Positions 1 to 12,260 are shown, numbered from the stretch's first letter. The stretch is 64,000 bases of DNA from Cardinalis cardinalis (GCA_014549065.1 JACDOX010000003.1:15875877-15939876); one strand, 5' to 3'. Program-made: numbers and translations. Notes: generated from the sequence alone by a model not told the origin.

Positions 1-2565
1 CATGGCTCATTGCTGTCAATGCTGCTCACCTGCTGCTCACAGCTGTGCCCATTGGGGATGAGGCTGGGCCCAGCCCCACTCCCAGTCACCACAAACTGTG
101 TGTGCCTACAGGTGCCTGGGGACCCTTCCTGCTGTGGGTGTAAGTTACCCCACACAGCACCCCTGCCAGACCCCAGGCAGTTCTCCCTCCACCCCCGTTC
201 CTCTCTACAGCCTCTTCCATCAGCCACATCCTACACAGTGACTAAGACAACCAGTTTCTCAAGCTGTGCTGGGACAGTTGCTGCAGTTCCCATGTAGGGC
301 AGGAGGACCCTAGAGACTCTTTCATGTCTGCATCCCATAGCAAAAAAAACCCAACAAACCTGTGAAGTGATAAGATGAGAAAGTTGTTATCAGTCGTTTC
401 CTGACTGCAGACACCGCCTGCCCAGCGCTGTGGTTGCTTTTCCTCTGGTGCTGACAAAGGCTCCAAGGCTATTTTTTTTCCTTAGGATTGGAAATAAATC
501 ACTCCAATCAGTTGCTTTTCTTGAGGCACTACAAAACAAACGGCAGTGGAAATGTTATCACTGGTAACAGATTTAGCCTGCAGGACCATGTGCTTATTTA
601 AATTTTAACATTTAAAAATAGTTTGTGGTGGTACCATGTAAATACAAGGTATGGCCAGCACAAGCAGACAGAAACTGAGTGAAGTTATATGACTGGAAGT
701 TATTTATTTCTGCCTCTGACAGTTACTGATGNAATCCTGCCTCATCACTCCTGCTGTGCATTCAGGACACTGGAGTGACTTGGAGAAGNAAGAGCACACA
801 GGAGACAATGCCACCTTAATGATCACATAGCTGCCTCTCTCTATCACACCTACCTGCCAGACAGATATCTGGGAGAAATAAAACATTTTCTGTCTTGACA
901 AACAGGCTGTGCCTGATTCCCACCATTGCCAGAATTCCAGCAGTGCCTAAGAGCCCAGAGGTGTCATCTTTGCACTTCTGCTTAGCTTGCTACCATTGCA
1001 ACCTGCTGACATGGGCTTGGTAGGACAGCAAAAAGGGGCAGGGGAGANGGGGGTGTTGAATAAATTTCCTTCTCAAAAAAAAAAAAGAAAAAAAAAAGGA
1101 AAAAAATCATTGGTTTTCTCTGAAATCTGTATTAGGAAACCCACTGGGAGNTGGGAAGATAGTTGCACATGAGAAGATTTTCTCTGCTCAAGATTTCAAA
1201 ACTCAAAGCCTGCTCCTAAGGCAGAGCCTGCATGCTGGAGGCAGAGGCATCANTGCTTTTCTCTCCAAGTGCCCTGGCAGCTGCAGGAGAAGACCCTGCC
1301 ATGCTCACCCCAGACCCACTGCCTGCAGAGCATGGCTCAGCTTTGCTCCCCACGCACTCTCAAAGCTCACAGGCTNGCCAGAACCAAGCAGATTTAAGCA
1401 TGTCCCTGGCAGCAGCTATCCTTCCTCCAGGTGCCAAGGCCTTGCTCTGCAAGACCACGACAGCCTCTCAAAAAATACATTCCTCTGTTCTCTTCCCTTG
1501 TCCACAAAAGCACTGCTTCTTTCGTAAAATACAGATGCTTTTCTAAAACACTCAGCTGTAGTCCTGCCTGGCACAAGCCCTCTCAGGCCACACAGTTCAA
1601 TCTTGCTGAATTTACAACAGTCTGAGAGCAGGATCCAGTAAGTGGCAATCACACAACTTGTCNCCTTAAAACAGAGCTGCTGAGCAGAAAAACGAAAGCA
1701 GGCAAAGCTTTTATACAGGCTGAGGCCAAGCAAGAGCCAAGGAAACANAGGCAGCACAGGAGAGATGCTGTCTCCTACCTTGCCAGAGCTTAGAAAGAAA
1801 GCAGGGATTTGGGGAGGCCAGTTGTTGTTTTTGCAAGCTAAAAAAAGGCTTCAGCACACACAGCAAAGTATGCTCAGAAATACAAGGTTTTCTCCCCCAT
1901 CCCGGCTAAAAAAGNGTGCTGACCCAGAAAAAAAGAAAGAGATCTGTCCCAGCATTTCCCAGCAGCACCTAGTGGGACAAACACTGCTCACACCACATTT
2001 TTTTTGCCCCATGCTCCATCTTTTCCAACTGACTGTGCTGTCTGGTGTAGCTGGATGATGCCCCAGGGCTGCCCTGTGAAGCATTCTCTTTAGGGACATA
2101 ATGACATGAGAAAAGGGAAGGGGAGAAGCAGCAACATGAAAGATTGACTGGCTGAGCCCAGAACAAGATGTTAGGCCTGGCATTTAGGAAAACTTTGTTT
2201 CTGAGGTGAAGCAACCTAGATCTAGAAAGGAAAAAAACAAAAGCTAGGGAAGCCCTCAGCANCAATCTTGAAGTCAGGCTTTGCAGAAAAATCAGATTTT
2301 AGGATCATGAACTCATCTGCCAGGTGGCACAACTTTTTCAACTGAATCTTCACCACAGATAGACTTTTAGCTGAATTTGTTCCAAAAAATTAAACAAAAG
2401 AAAACAAAATCAACCCCCAAAACCACTCACGCAGGAGAAATTGTCACAAATGCAAAGGNTTGTCATTTCATATCTTCCTTAAAACAGAGGTTCTTTCATA
2501 ACCCCACAAACATAAAGAATCAGGGAAATTATAGGTCTGCAATACAAAAAAAAATTCTGTTTGTT
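1..2565. other. Intergenic sequence, no gene recognised
   Basis: I see no conserved protein, splice-flanked exon or RNA gene here. Open frames are short and lack family motifs. The only low-complexity segment is an A-rich run at about 1073-1107. Composition is mixed, with CT-rich patches. Confidence 0.6.
1073..1107. repeat. A-rich low-complexity run
   Basis: A purine run of A with a few G residues. It could be the tail of an old retroposed element, but the bases to its left match no element I recognise, so I call only simple sequence. Confidence 0.6.
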
Positions 2566-2855
2566 CCATAGAATCATTAAAGTTGGAAAATACCTCAAAG
2601 AGCATCAGGTCCAACCTTTGACCAAATACCACCATGGCCACTAAACCTCACTGTGAAGTGCCACATCTGCTCAGTGTTTGAACACTCCCAGGGATGGTGA
2701 CTCCACCACTTCCCAGGGGAATCTGTTCCAATGCCTAACCCCTCTTGCAGTGAAGAAATTCTTGCTAATATCCAGCCTGAACCTCCCTGGTGCAGCTCGA
2801 GGCCGAGCTTTCCCCTTGTCCTGCCACCAGCTCCTGGGAGAAGAGCCCAATTAGT
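2566..2855 (-). mobile_element. CR1 LINE 3'-end fragment
   Basis: Read on the minus strand this is the 3' end of a chicken-repeat-1 (CR1) non-LTR retrotransposon. The plus strand starts with the reverse complement of the CR1 terminal motif (ATAGAATCATTAAAGTTGG) and continues through the typical blocks 'GGTCCAACC', 'CCAGGGATGGTGACTCCACC', 'CTGTTCCAATGC' and 'GTGAAGAAATTCTTGCTAAT'. It is about 290 bp and 5'-truncated, as most CR1 copies are. It contains no intact reverse transcriptase. CR1 is the dominant LINE of birds, which supports the host assignment. Confidence 0.88.
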
Positions 2856-4749
2856 GTGAGTAAGGAGTGGCACTATGCAGGCAAAGGATTTGGACTTAAG
2901 ACTCCTACATTCAGAGCATTAAGGGCAACAGCAGGACATTGAGAGCCATATTAGCTGANATAGCTACAGTTCCATAGGATCATCCCAAGTATTTGCTGGA
3001 AGTTGTGGTTTTATTCACATTTTGTTTCTTTTTCATGTTTGACAAAAGATGGCACTGCAAAATGTGGAGGGGAAGAGAGGCTGGCCTCAGTCTGTGCTCT
3101 GCAGGCTGTTCTGGCAGTCNGCAGGGAATTGCCACACTTATCCACATCCTTATTTAACGCTCCACTCGTTCCTCACGCTCCTGTACCACGGCTTGCAGAC
3201 AGGTCTAGCAGCAGGACTCGAGCACTCTGTGAAGGAATACAAACACCAGCTAATTAAATCTATTGTTAAAACAATTTGTTTCTTGCTGGGACCGAGTGAT
3301 CTGACAGCGTTTAAACAAGACAGGTTTCATTTCTGAGGGCAGACTGCCATCTTCACTCAGGAACTCCTCACCCCAGTCACTTTGGATTCAAAGTGCAGAT
3401 CAGCAGCAGAGAAATAGCAATAAAATAAAAACCCAAGGCCAGACTCTGAGCTCTTCTCCAGGAGGGGTATTGTTCAGTGGGAAATTCCACGATTTAGCCA
3501 AGCAGCCGGAACTGCTAGAATAAACAACGGCGGCAAGCAAGGAGTTCCTCAGCACACNAATCACAAAGGTCTATTTCCAAGGAACACCTGCCCCCAAGAG
3601 GGCACTGTGACATTGTGTATTCCTCCTGGCTCGGGCACTGGGAGATTATAAATCTAGAATATAACATATAATTAATAAACATAAATAATGTGTCATGGGA
3701 GCACCCACGGCCCACACGATGCCATCCCTCCAGCCCAGCCCCACAGCCACTGCCAGCAGGCAAGGGGAACACCTGGCTTCTTCCTTCAATGGCTTCACTT
3801 CCCTTTTAGGGAAATCCACAAGCAGAAAAGCAGCAAAAGCCCAGTTTGCTGGAAAGCAAAGCAGCCAATGTCACACAAGATCTGCNGGTGTGAGCAGGGC
3901 TGTACTCACTCCCCACCCAAAGCACCCATCCCTCGGTTTCCTTGGCAGTTTTCCTCCCAGGGTCATGGGTATGGATGGATTTCTCAGGCAGTTTCAGCTT
4001 CAAATACCACAAAGGCCTGTGCAGTGAGGTGCTGGATGGAGTAAACAAATGGTGTCTGCTCAGCAAACAGACCTCCAGACCCTTTCAGCTGCCTCCAGCC
4101 TTGCTCCCAAAGTGCCTGCCTGTCTCCCTCCCTCTTTGATGTGCGCACAGCGACTGTCTGGTCCAAGATCACCTCCTTCTGCCGCTTANAATGCACCTTT
4201 AGAATCTGGCCTTGCTATCTTCAAATCTCAGTCTGAGCTCTCTCATCACTCTTGACAGCTCTGAAGCTCTCTTCGTGAAGGTTTGCATGTCTAGCCTGTC
4301 CCCTCCTTCAGTCCTCCCGGACCNACCGGCTCATCCAGGGCTAACCAGACCTGCGGGAGAAGCCACTTCAGGGCTTTGTGGAGCACCTTCTGGAGAGGTT
4401 TTACCACATGACTCCACAGCACCTCATGAAATCAGCCGCTGATAACATCCACACCACTTAAAAGCATTTAAACATCTGCTTCGGAGCTCCAAAACTTTGC
4501 CATTGACTTTCCAACCCAGTGCACCATAGGCTGCTGTAGCCTACTCATAGACCAAATTCTGCAGTCCCCAACTGGCCACAAATTACTTACAATAGATGCC
4601 AGACAACTGAATCTCCTTCTAACACATCATGCTCTCCACAGGCAGGCAAGTAAATCAGAGTAAGGAGGAAAGGGTGTTCACTTGGGATAGTTAAACACAA
4701 AATGCTTACCCGTTTTTCTAGATTATATTTGGATTTAACAGACACAACT
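2856..4749. other. Intergenic sequence, no gene recognised
   Basis: Nothing here reads as a conserved gene. It separates the CR1 fragment on its left from the LTR on its right. Confidence 0.55.
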
Positions 4750-5250
4750 TGATGTGGTGAAAAAACTTGGGAGTTGAGAAGCTTTNCTCTCGACTCTCAT
4801 AGCCAATTGTTAAAAATAGGTTAGAAACTGTTGTAAAATAGTTGAAAATTGTTAAGCTTGTACTGTTAGTTTAGTTGTTATACTGTAAAAGGGGTTAAAT
4901 GGGTAGTTAAAAGAAACAGCACTCCCCAAGCAAAATGAGCCAGACTAGACAGNACTGTAATGGGCCAATCAAGTGCCNTAAACCTTCATGNAAATGAAGG
5001 AACCAAAAAGAAACCAAACCAAAGGGACAAAAAATAGGATAAAAATGGCTTCTGACCCAGGGAAGCCATGCCTCTCCACCTGGAACATTGGGGACATAGC
5101 TGCTGAAGAAGCCCCAGCGCTGGCGCCTCAGCGTCCTCGACGGGAGCACTCCTGCTCGGCCCACAAGCCCNCATGCTTTAGGCCTTTTCTTTTTATTATA
5201 ATAAATGCTGAAATCACTTTAGTACCAAGAGTCTGGTCCCATTTACAACA
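4750..5250 (+). mobile_element. Solo LTR of an endogenous retrovirus (passerine type)
   Basis: About 500 bp with LTR layout. The left end is TG-initiated near 4750-4753. A CCAAT-box segment (GGGCCAATCAAG) lies near 4963. A short GC-rich R-like block (GGAGCACTCCTGCTCGGCCC) lies near 5143. The poly(A) signal AATAAA is at 5200-5205. The right end reads GAGTCTGGTCCCATTTACAA. From memory the U5 end closely resembles songbird ERV LTRs. No primer-binding site or gag/pol/env reading frame follows, so it looks like a solo LTR left by recombination. Target-site duplications could not be fixed, so both ends are good only to a few bases. Confidence 0.7.
5200..5205 (+). promoter_or_regulatory. LTR poly(A) signal AATAAA
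   Basis: AATAAA sits about 45 bp before the right end of the LTR, the usual place for the R/U5 processing signal. It marks the element as plus-strand. Confidence 0.6.
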
Positions 5251-8200
5251 CCACCTTCTTCCAACTCCATTTCCACTAGACCAAGAGGCCCTTGCTGTGG
5301 CTTTTGAAAGCTTGGCCTTGCTTAAATCCTCACCTGAAGCCCTCTCNGTCCTGTTGGACTGCCAGCCATGAGGGAGCACCGGCTAACCCTGCCTGGGGGC
5401 GGACAGCAGGCACACAAACACACGTCAGCAAGTCACCAGCTCTGGGAGGCATTTCATCTTTCAGCTACAAAAGAGGTTTTTTTGTGGATCATGAGGCAAC
5501 AAGAAGAGCAGGGACACGTTCCTCGCTTTCAGGTATGTGCAGCATGGAGCCCCAGTTCCTACCCACGGCCTTGTCACCCCAGCAGCAAAGAGGACCTCAG
5601 CAGGCAGACTGGGCTCTCTCCAGCCTTGAGGAGCCTTGAGGAGGGGCAGGAAGAGCAGGCGTGGTGCTTCTCTTGGCCCAGCAGGCTGTGGGTGCTGCAC
5701 AGCCCTTCCCTTTGCAGGGAAGCCCTCAGGAATCTTCCCACTTGGAGGCCGAGCCAAGCGGCAGCAGCACGGGCCGGGAGAGGAGCAGCTTTGGGAAGGG
5801 AGGTGGTGGGAAGGAAGGAGCCCTCTCAACAGAGACACAAGGAAATCAACACCTCCAGCCAGGAAAGGGTGTGGTGAGCTCTGAGGCTGAGGAGCCCGTG
5901 TGCTCCCCTCTCTCTGCAGCCATGCCTACCCCGCCCAGCAGGCATTCCAGCGCTGGAGAGGAAAGCTTGCTTCCCTGTGCAGCTGGTTTTCCTTCGCTCT
6001 GACAAGCCAGGCATGACTTTCCACTTACTGCAAGGATGGAGGCATATGATCTCACTTTGCTTCCTTTTTCCNTAAGAATTTTGGTACAGAGCCTCTCAGA
6101 GACAGCCCTGCCAGGAGAGTCTTCCTGCTCCTCCAGCAACTCACTTGTCACTGCCTGCTTAGCCCCTTTTGTCTCCCTCTCCACTTGAGTTTTTTGCCTT
6201 CAGATTTGAGACTCCTGGCAGGTGTGGCCTGACAATGCCAGCAGCAAAATCCTCTTTGCAGAGCAGCTCATTAGCCCTTCTATCTTTCTTCTCCTTTGGC
6301 ACCTACCTAGGCACTCACAAGCTGCTCCAAGAGGTGGTAGTATGGCCTGCTGCCATGAATCTGTTCCCTCTGATGGCTTACAAACCCATTTAATGTCCCT
6401 CACACAGTTTAAATTCTAATTTTCATGAAGAGATGTTTCTGGCACATGAGNGCTGGCCTCAGGTTTCTCTTCAGTGTCTGAACGACGTTGGTTAATCAAG
6501 TGGATATCCACTGAGTTTGCTGTTTGGTCTTCATCCTGCTGAATTTCTGGGAGATTTTGTACTAGTCCCACATCTCNCTTCACTAGTTTATTCTGTTTGA
6601 AAAGAGGGTAAAGGCAAGATGTGATGGCCAACAGCTGTGAGGGTCACAGCCACTTCTGAACACCTGGAATGNGAGGTCCCAAAACTCCTTACCTGCCAAA
6701 GGGATAAAAACCCCAACATAGCCTGAGTATCTGAAACAGACACCAATCCTTGAAATGTGAGAGGGAAGACAGAAGCAGCAAAAACAGCACATTGCCCAGC
6801 TTTCTGACTACCTGTGACTTTGGTTTTCTCCCCTGTCTGCACTGCTGCTGCTGCCAGGGAGGAGCCACAGCATCATGGCCAAATTTAGGGTGCCATTGTG
6901 CAGACACACGACATCAAATGTTCAGAGACAAGGCTGTACCTTTGACTTCCCAGGTCTGCTCGACACCAGTGCCTAAAATAACCACCCAGACATCTTGATT
7001 TTGCAGGAAAGGATCTAGGGCAATGATAGCAATTCAGTTCCCCAGGCAGCTTGGATTCAGTATGCTTTTCATGGGATCTGCCCCACTTTTCAGCTGCTCA
7101 GATATCACACACACCAGTGATCAGTTGCCACACTGAAAGGTTCTTGGCAATAAGGAGGCAAATAGCATCACTGTTGAAATGAGAGTATTTGCCAAGTATC
7201 ATTTTCTTCACTGGCTGTGCCTCTTACAAGTTGGCTCAGCTTGGCTTGTTCCCTTTGGTACTCATACCTGGAGGTTGTAGCCCAGCTCCGTGGGACCACA
7301 GAGGAATTATGTGCAGAATTCTCACCAGCCTTCTGCACCTGCAGCNCCCAGATAGATGGAAAACAGTGCTGTGAGCAGTGTGCTTCTTTTCAGGCCAGCA
7401 GTCTCTGTGAAAGCACAACAAACATACTTTTAAAAGTAATAAAATCAAATACAGGATAAANCAGAAAACTTTTGTTTGCCCACTGCTGGCAAGAAGATCT
7501 TGGTAACTTCAGAATCTGCTGGGAAGGAAGAACTGTGGTTACCCTTTGTGCTATCTATAATGACTTAGTAAAGCAAAAACATTAACNTTGTTTTTACTTC
7601 TTGTGCAGAAGTTTGCCCATTCCCGTATTCACAGGGTGCAAAGAAATAATGTCTGGTCATGGACTTGCCACAAATTGGACACCTAGGAATTCCCTGACAG
7701 GTCTTGAACATTGCAGCCCTTGGGCAAAATATTTCTGCTTGTATGGAAATAGAGGTATTTAAAGAAATCTCAAGGACCCTGTGCAAGTGCAGAGGTCATG
7801 CTACACGTTGTAGCATGGCACAAGGTATAAAAATATGGTATCTCATGGCTTCTTGGACATCTGCATTCACAGGAGTTGTATTTGTCTGCATTTGTGCCAG
7901 CAGGACCCATGTTACGCTCAGCAGTGTCCTCTCTCAAGTGGAATCCCTGCCCCGGAGGTGTCAGTCTGTCATCAGATCAATGGCAGAGTCTGAGGCTCTG
8001 ACAAGCCTGCCCCCAGGGCTCGGGGGCAATGGGCTCACAGGGAGGGGGGAAGTTCCCAAAGCATGCATGATCTCATGGCCCTCTTAGCTGCCTGGTTTGC
8101 CATATGCATCTCAGCTGGGATCTCAGCGATTGCCCTGAGGCAGTGCCCCCTCAATGACAGTCAGCAAGAGAGCAGCCAAAAGGCACCACTCAGGCATGTT

Positions 8201-8577
8201 NTCAGTGGAAAAATATCTATATGGGTGATGCAGAAAGAAAAAAGTCCCTCCTCTGTTAGAAGTCATGGCTTGTGTGTTCTTGTACATGGTGCATGAGGCC
8301 AGAGACCTCCAGCTGCATTAGCTTCCCAACAAGGCTGGCTCACCTGGTGGTCCTTCAGGAACTGATCAGGAAGAGGGATGGTGCTTCAGGAGCTGATGAG
8401 CCCCTTGCCAGAGGGACTAACTTNATGCCAGGCTGATGCACAACAGTGCCACCATCCCATAACAAAATCCCTGACAGTGAGCTCCGATAATTTGTACCTC
8501 TGCAGACCAGCTCCTCCGGCTCACATGCCACACTTAAAACAGTAATTGCTGCCTGATTTCTGATTGCTCTCATTAAC
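5251..8577. other. Intergenic sequence, no gene recognised
   Basis: Several open frames of 60-170 codons occur between 5.3 and 6.2 kb, in several frames on both strands. None has a recognisable domain or exon-like splice borders. I treat them as chance frames in moderately GC-rich DNA. Confidence 0.5.
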
Positions 8578-8667
8578 AAGCGCAATGGAACAAGCGAGTT
8601 CTACAAATACAAAATGCAAAAAATTTTGCATTTTGTGTTTGTAGAACTCGCTTTTTCCGTTGCTCTT
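8578..8667 (+). repeat. 90-bp near-perfect inverted repeat (hairpin)
   Basis: The arms 8578-8621 and 8624-8667 are complementary at 40 of 44 positions around a 2-nt centre (8622-8623). The four exceptions are 8608/8637, 8586/8659, 8591/8654 and 8581/8664. In a plus-strand RNA the first two would be U-G wobbles, leaving only two true mismatches. Size and symmetry suit a short palindromic MITE such as those related to mariner, or a microRNA-like precursor. No transposase is nearby and I do not recognise the family. No clear target duplication was found. Confidence 0.85.
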
Positions 8668-11289
8668 TGACGCAGAAAAATATCTAGAAAGCACAGAAGC
8701 TCAGCATTTTTTTATATATCTTGGTCGTGAGTACACTACTAAAGCATTTCGGTGTGACCTAAATATTTCCACCACAGGTAGCAGTGCTTGAGGTACCGGG
8801 ATTGAAAGCAAAAGAGATTTTTGGGTGCATTTTTACACCCAATAAATGTTGAGCCAGCCGCCAACCAAGCAAAAAATCAGTTTCTCTGAGACCTAAGGAC
8901 CGCACAGAAAGCTGAGCTCAGCTGTCATTCCTCCTCCTCTGCCTGGCAGTGCCCTGCCAAACCAGCCCCTCTCGTCCCAGCCTCTTGCTGCCTGCCTTTG
9001 GAGCTGTTTGCAGCAGCCGCAGCCACGCTGCTGGCCGTGGGGCAGGAGCTCAGGGACGCGCAGCAGTGATGCCTGCAGCCTCGGCAGCTCACAGAGCTGC
9101 AGCCTGGAGCATACAGGAGGGGGAGCGTTTGCTTCGATAGCTGCCTCCTCCCTTGCTTCCCTATCTCCTTCAAGCCTTCCCACCCCCAGGATGCTCCAGC
9201 AGCATCTGGCTGCACAAGGCTTTTTCTGGGCTCCCAGGAGGGCTTATGGAGATTGAAACTGCCCACTTCAGCCAAGTTTGCAGAAAACTTTCCCAAANTG
9301 ACCTGCTCCCTTGAGCAGATGAAGAATTACCAGCAGCACAGGACTCCTCTACATAGCTCCTTACCATTGCAACCCGATTTGTAGTGGCCACTTTGGTTTT
9401 TCCACATCAGTGTGGACACTCCCTCTTCCAGGTATGCTGTTGTAGGGGCTTCCCATAAGTGAGGATTTACCTGTGGCTTTTGGGAAGGTGCCTGTGATGT
9501 GACTGCCTGTTCCTATTTTAAAATACACTCTGAGCATCAGCCAAGCCCCTGTAGATGACTGCCCATGTCCTTCTATTCCCAGGAGCAGCAGTGGTGTTTT
9601 CCAGAGGTGCTTTGGTACTTAATGGGGAAGGGAAGCCTGGTCTAAGCACTTCCCCCTCATAAAAATGCCCACATTGGTTCAGTTCTGTTAAGCCATCTCA
9701 AAGTTCCCAGCTCCTCTGAAAAGTCCAGCTCAGACCTCTGCTGAAGTCACTGTGGTTATGACTCAAGGGCTAAACTTGTCAGGAAATCATGCATATCCAG
9801 CAAAATGGGTTTCTGCATCTGCCTGCTGATTGCTAGATGGGATTTTTTTGTGTTTAGTAACATCAGTTTCTGGACAGGGACTTCTGGAAATGGCTTCTTG
9901 CTGATACTCTTTAGAAATAAGAAATCTAGGGGCATTTATTTGAAGGCTCAAACATGTCTGCTGATACAGCCTGATGGTATTCCTGGTGGTACATTCCTGG
10001 CAACCACATTTCCATGGCGTGTTAAATTCCCATACTTCCAACTGGCCTGTAGAAATAACACCTGAAGTGGGAAAGTGGTTTGGTTTTGACCCACAACCTC
10101 TAAGCAGGTAAAACTCAACATGGTGACTGCTTTACTTGCTCCTAGTTCAGAGTAAAGNTCCCCTGCAGCACATGCAGACCCATGTTTGCAGCTTTGACCC
10201 GTTTTAATTTCCTCAAAGTGACTTCAGAATCCTGACAAGATGGACTCACAAGAAAGATTTTCTTTCATCTTCAGCTGATCACCATTCCTCTTTATAACTG
10301 ACTTGCAAAATGAAACATATATTCAAAAACTAAAAATAGTGTTTGGGTTGGTGTTTTGGAAGATGGGGTTTTGTGGTCCTAGGCTTCTTTGTACAGCTGG
10401 AAAGGAAATGTGGGCTCCACAGGGAGAACAGGATACTTGAGCAGCTTAAAAAACCCAACACAAATCAGAAAAAAACAGCTAAGGATGCAGCACCTGGAAG
10501 GAGCTGACTCTGGCCTGAGAGACAGAGTGTGATGGGAGGGATGCCTTGCTCTGGAGTGAGTGTTCTGGCCCAGCCCAGCTGCCCTNTGCTCAATTTAACT
10601 ACCACATTATGGCAACTAGAACTGACTAAAACCTTTTAAAATCCAAGTTACAGAAGGTCTGAGAAGGCTCTCAGGTCTCACTTCTCTGTGAGTTTCCAAA
10701 ATATCATTTGGATAAAAACAGATAAAGATCAATTCCAAGCTCAAGAAACCAAAATGCTGGTTTTTCTGAAAGACGCATTTAAAGTTCCCTGTCCACCCCA
10801 CAAAAGGTCAGAAAGCCTCCCTAGTAATGTAACAGCTCTGTGCACCATCACCAAAGAAGTCAATATTGATAGCCAGCCAAGATGGTTCACNGTTAGTGCC
10901 AGTAGAAGTCACTCTTTTGTACCATTCTGCGTAGTTTGGATTTTAATTCAATTAATACCCTGCACAAAACTGGTGTAGGTCCCCAAATGGGTCCCTGACC
11001 CCAGAAAGCTGATATTTGAGCTTTCATCCACACAGCCCTATGCTGAGAACTCAAATGAAGAGGCTGAAAGGGTAAAAGCTCTAAAACATCCATGCCCAGC
11101 AGAATTGTCCCCTGTGTCCCCCATGCAGGCATGCCAGGGGCACCCATGAGCAGCAGGGACCCACCAGAGGCCCGCATCACCTCCCAGAGCTCCTGTGACA
11201 CACAACATTCCACCCATCACAATACCGGGTGGGGCGTGGAAGCAAGGGTTGTCATACCCGTTGTTGCAAAGGTATATTGAGCAGCTGCC
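8668..11289. other. Intergenic sequence left of the TSSK gene
   Basis: No gene is recognised. The stretch at about 8900-9250 is richer in G and C, with overlapping frames on both strands and no conserved protein. A 7-bp stem (8821-8827 with 8836-8842) runs into an AATAAA at 8841-8846, but no transcript can be tied to it. The promoter of the kinase gene should lie in the last few hundred bases. I could not identify a convincing TATA box there. Confidence 0.5.
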
Positions 11290-12210
11290 ATGCAGCAGAC
11301 AATACAGCCTCCCAATGCTGGGGAGCCCCAGCCCCAAGAACAGCAGCCCCAGGAAAGCCCACCGGCACCAGAGACCATGACAAAGTCTGATGGAGGTGAG
11401 AGGATACTCAACGAGCTGGGCTACAGGCTGGGTCAGACCATAGGGGAGGGCAGCTTCTCCAAGGTGAAGGCAGCCACCTCCAGCAAACACAAGGGGCCCC
11501 TGGCCGTCAAGGTGGTGGACCGGCAGCGAGCGTCCCGAGCTGTCGTGTTCAAGTTCCTGCCCCGGGAGCTCTCCATCGTGCGCAGGATCCAGCACCCCAA
11601 CATCGTGCGCGTCTACGAGCTCATTGAGGTCTGTAACAGGAAGCTCTACATCGTGATGGAGGCCATGGACACTACCCTGCTGCAGATGTTGGAGAATCTG
11701 GGAAAGCTGCCCTGCGCCCCCAACGCCCGGGACATCTTCGTGCAGGTGGTGAGGGCCGTGCGCTACCTGCACGACCGCAACCTGGTGCACCGGGACCTCA
11801 AGTGCGAGAACGTGCTGCTCTCTGCCGACGGCCGCCGCGCCAAGATCAGCGACTTCGGCTTCAGCAAGGAGCTCAAAGGGTACCCGGACCTGAGCACCAC
11901 CTTCTGCGGGACAGCGGCCTTTGCCTCCCCAGAGGTGCTCATGGGCATCCCCTATGACGCCAAGAAATATGACATATGGAGCCTGGGGGTGATGCTCTAC
12001 ATGATGGTGGTGGGCAGCGTTCCCTTTGATGATACCAACGTGCAGAGCATGCCCCAGCTGCAGAAGAAGGGAGTGATGTACCCAGAGGGGCTGCCCCCGC
12101 TGCCGGAGCCGTGCCAGGCCCTCATCACCCAGCTGCTGCAATACACCCCATCGTCCCGGCCCGGCGCGGGGCAGATAGCCAAGAACCGCTGGCTCAACGG
12201 GGACATCTGA
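11290..12210 (+). CDS. Testis-specific serine/threonine kinase, TSSK6-like, intronless
   Basis: A single open frame of 306 codons encoding a complete protein kinase domain of the testis-specific kinase family, which acts in post-meiotic male germ cells (known of the family). Visible motifs, numbered from the first ATG: glycine loop GEGSFSKVK (52-60), ATP lysine K74 in LAVK, helix-C glutamate E93 in LPREL, catalytic loop HRDLKCEN (167-174), DFG (188-190), activation segment TTFCGTAAFASPE (203-215). Block by block it fits mammalian TSSK6 better than TSSK3: NELGYRLG, KFLPRELSIVR, LIEVCNRKLYIVMEA and GYPDLSTT all have close counterparts. An in-frame stop at 11278-11280 bounds the 5' end. The second ATG, at 11377, has a good context and aligns with the usual TSSK6 start. 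Use of the first would add a 29-residue Pro/Gln-rich leader. The gene is intronless and more GC-rich than its flanks, as in other TSSK retrogenes. No broken codon is seen, so it is probably functional. Confidence 0.93.
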   Translation: MQQTIQPPNAGEPQPQEQQPQESPPAPETMTKSDGGERILNELGYRLGQTIGEGSFSKVKAATSSKHKGPLAVKVVDRQRASRAVVFKFLPRELSIVRRIQHPNIVRVYELIEVCNRKLYIVMEAMDTTLLQMLENLGKLPCAPNARDIFVQVVRAVRYLHDRNLVHRDLKCENVLLSADGRRAKISDFGFSKELKGYPDLSTTFCGTAAFASPEVLMGIPYDAKKYDIWSLGVMLYMMVVGSVPFDDTNVQSMPQLQKKGVMYPEGLPPLPEPCQALITQLLQYTPSSRPGAGQIAKNRWLNGDI

Positions 12211-12254
12211 AGGACACAGCCCTTCCTGAAGATTCTGGAAGAGCACTTTGGTGC

Positions 12255-12260
12255 AATAAA
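12255..12260 (+). promoter_or_regulatory. Poly(A) signal of the TSSK6-like gene
   Basis: AATAAA lies 45 bp after the stop codon and is followed within 30 bp by a GT-rich stretch (TTTCTGTGGTTTGTC). This makes a compact 3' end with a 3' UTR of only about 70 nt, as expected for a testis-expressed intronless gene. Confidence 0.75.

Noticed and set aside
5292..6002. Overlapping open frames of 80-170 codons
   Set aside because: Several frames and both strands are open at once in GC-rich sequence, with no protein family, conserved start or splice pattern.
8821..8846. Seven-base stem-loop running into AATAAA
   Set aside because: The stem is short and no gene or transposon upstream would use it as a 3' end.
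11038..12246. Long minus-strand open frame (402 codons) across the TSSK gene
   Set aside because: It is the antisense shadow of the kinase gene. Its codon positions mirror the kinase reading frame, the translation is low-complexity His/Leu/Gly-rich without a domain, and the plus strand encodes a complete kinase.
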